DNA of 64,000 nucleotides from contig CAVNZM010000010.1 in NCBI GenBank assembly GCA_963693365.1, forward strand, positions 5,704,001 to 5,768,000. Reading direction: 5' to 3'. Below the pieces are notes generated by a model. It saw only the letters and a program-made list of their open reading frames with translations. It was not told where the DNA came from and ran no database searches. This document shows, in pieces, positions 55,857 through 64,000 of this stretch. The DNA comes from Amoebidium appalachense (Eukaryota; Ichthyosporea). Position 1 is the stretch's first letter, and each line of letters starts with the position of its first letter. Position numbers and translations under genes: made by a program.

Positions 55857-57081
55857 TGTGCTAAATGACTCGTGCGTCGGATTTGAATGGAACTCAGTTG
55901 ACTGGAATGTGTGACTGTGCGTGTGTGTGCCGTGGATCATATATAGTATTACGTATGTGTGTCACTGCGAGCGTGTTTGGCCCAGTCTGAGATCTCGAGA
56001 GCGGCCGGGGGCGGGGGCTGGGATGAGCTGACATATACCATATATAGCCAGGGAAGGGGGGACGTATCATTCGAATGCATGGGCAGAACCAAGTGTGACC
56101 ATAGCTATGGGCACTCCTTAGGTCCTCCCTCAACTTGTACATGTATACCAGCCGGATAGACTGGAAACGTAAAGTTTGCTTCAGTAATTTTATTTATGAA
56201 TTTCACGATGTTGAACAAGAAGCACGCAAGGAGGCCTTGGATACACGGTGGAGCGGGTACCCACATACAACAGAACCGCACTTTGTTTGTGGACACTGTG
56301 CATTTACCAGCATACGAAACAAGGTTGATCCCTCACAACAAATAAATTTAGGATCAAATTTTGGGCATGCACAGAAAACTCTTGGGAGCGGTAGGCTGTG
56401 CATAAAATGAGTCTCCTTTGCCAGTCTTATTCAAAAACACCTTGGAAGCATTTCTAAAACACAAAACAACATGCTCAGTGCAAGCAGCTCACTTTGGTTG
56501 CGTAAGAACACAGGATTCAAAACAGCCTAAAACGACGCTACACACAACCACTACATTTGAATTATTGCCAACAGGCCGCATCCTCGTTTTTTGTCGACCT
56601 AGCACCAGTTAGGAATGCCCTCTATGAGCTGATTCTTTTCTTGCAAGCTCAAGCGTTTCTCTGCAAAAAGGTTGTGGCCCCGGTGCTGTTTGCTGATGCA
56701 TTTTGTGCCAGAGGCCTGTGTGAGTGATGCGGGTGATGTTAGATGTGGCATGCCGGTTGGAAGAAAGTTGTCTAATGAACTATGGGAGTTGTACAGCAGT
56801 GCAACCAAACAAGCATGGGGCAAATCTACAATATTCTCTGTATGTATGAGCTTTGCAGACGTCTGAGTGTGTGTGTGCTCGCACTGTCTGCCTGTGGGTG
56901 AACTTGTGTGTGTGTGTAGGTTAGGTGTGTGGGTGTGAGGGTGGCCAACGCATGAAACGTGTGCGTGTCCGTGCATAAACACATATGTCTGAGAGCTTGT
57001 GTGCCTGTATTCACATTTCGTGCTTATATCTACCACGTGTGCCTGCCTACGTGTCTGCCTATGCCTGTGCACGTCTGTGCG

Positions 57082-57087
57082 TTTATT
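57082..57087 (-). terminator. Minus-strand AATAAA of the helical gene
   Basis: The plus strand reads tttatt, about 100 bases after the TAG at 57183-57185, which supports the last exon placed there. Confidence 0.5.
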
Positions 57088-57182
57088 TCGTGTGCAGCTG
57101 TGTTGGCGTACATGTATGCACATTTATGTATGTGTTCATGTTTGTGTGTGCCACATGTGTGTATGCGTGTACAAAAAATTTC

Positions 57183-63653
<6,471 letters not shown>

Positions 63654-63660
63654 CTGTGCA

Positions 63661-64000
63661 AATTAGAACACCCAGGATTTATGTTTGTGGTCAGTCACCG
63701 CACTACCACCCTTGCTATTTGGCTTGAGTGTCCAATGTCCAACGATGTCCCCCCCCCCTCCTCCCCCCTCCCTCCCCCCCACCACCCCCTCCACCTCTCT
63801 TCCTCCCCATCCCTCCCCCCCAACATTAAAGAGAAAGGAAAAAAGAATCTCACACGCCTTCCCATTTTCCTAGTGTACACCACTGTGCCTACCCCCCCCC
63901 CTCCCCCCCCTCCCCCCGCGCCCTCAGCATACACTACCGGTCCACGCAGGCACATAGCATATATATACACACACACACATGAATCAAGAGGTTATGAATG
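63661..64000. other. Window end, intron of the helical gene
   Basis: C-rich tracts (63749-63782, 63890-63920) and ordinary sequence. No further exon of the minus-strand gene could be recognised with confidence. Confidence 0.5.

Larger units (their letters stand above)
53510..57081. other. Spacer without a confident gene
   Basis: Mostly unique sequence. Frames at 54829-55185 (-), 56135-56410 (+, contains HFVCGHCAF) and 56418-56612 (+) have ordinary composition, but no family match, start context or splice support that I can see; they may be remnants. The repeats inside are listed separately. Confidence 0.5.

Overview
This is a 64 kb piece of a nuclear genome from a eukaryote with spliceosomal introns (GT...AG), TATA boxes and AATAAA signals. 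The gene set is a synaptogyrin, a syntenin-like tandem-PDZ protein, a forkhead factor, a TRMO-type tRNA methyltransferase, a 2-oxoglutarate dioxygenase and an ElaA/YjcF-like GNAT. Synaptogyrin together with syntenin points to the animal side of the opisthokonts. The compact single-exon forkhead gene and the extreme microsatellite load make me favour a unicellular holozoan such as an ichthyosporean, but the genus cannot be named from this window. Most long open frames here are translated microsatellites and are not genes.

Layout: an unrecognised phosphoprotein-like gene (+, 3107-4674); synaptogyrin (-, 7387-12011) head-to-head with syntenin (+, 13701-16233); a GNAT acetyltransferase (-, 18807-24167); a doubtful cysteine-containing gene (+, about 25041-26001) converging on a forkhead gene (-, 26492-27397); a 2OG-Fe(II) oxygenase in five exons (-, 31960-40876); a TIR element (41051-41634); TRMO in at least eleven exons (+, about 42756-51958) converging on a small possibly myristoylated protein (-, 52762-53145); and the 3' part of an alpha-helical, possibly karyopherin-like gene (-, 57183 to beyond the window). 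Exons were assembled by eye from splice sites, reading-frame phase and family alignment. In five genes the joins keep phase without a break. The exceptions are one missing micro-exon (GNAT), one frame conflict (TRMO exon 5) and one unplaced exon (the last gene).

The non-coding DNA is very unusual. Introns and spacers are filled with long poly-C/poly-G, CA/GT, GA/CT and TA tracts. Four patterns stand out. A dispersed repeat always carries a poly-C tail (poly-G head on the other strand) and forms 452-453 bp tandem arrays at 36.96-38.23 and 62.17-63.47 kb. Poly-C to poly-A junctions have a fixed polarity. Sense-strand C tracts lie just behind many 5' splice sites, and CA repeats run directly into 3' splice sites. 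Splice junctions are partly duplicated beside the real ones in synaptogyrin, near 25.3 kb and in TRMO exon 11.

The genes do not form one pathway. Synaptogyrin and syntenin are both membrane-trafficking proteins and sit divergently, which may or may not mean co-regulation.
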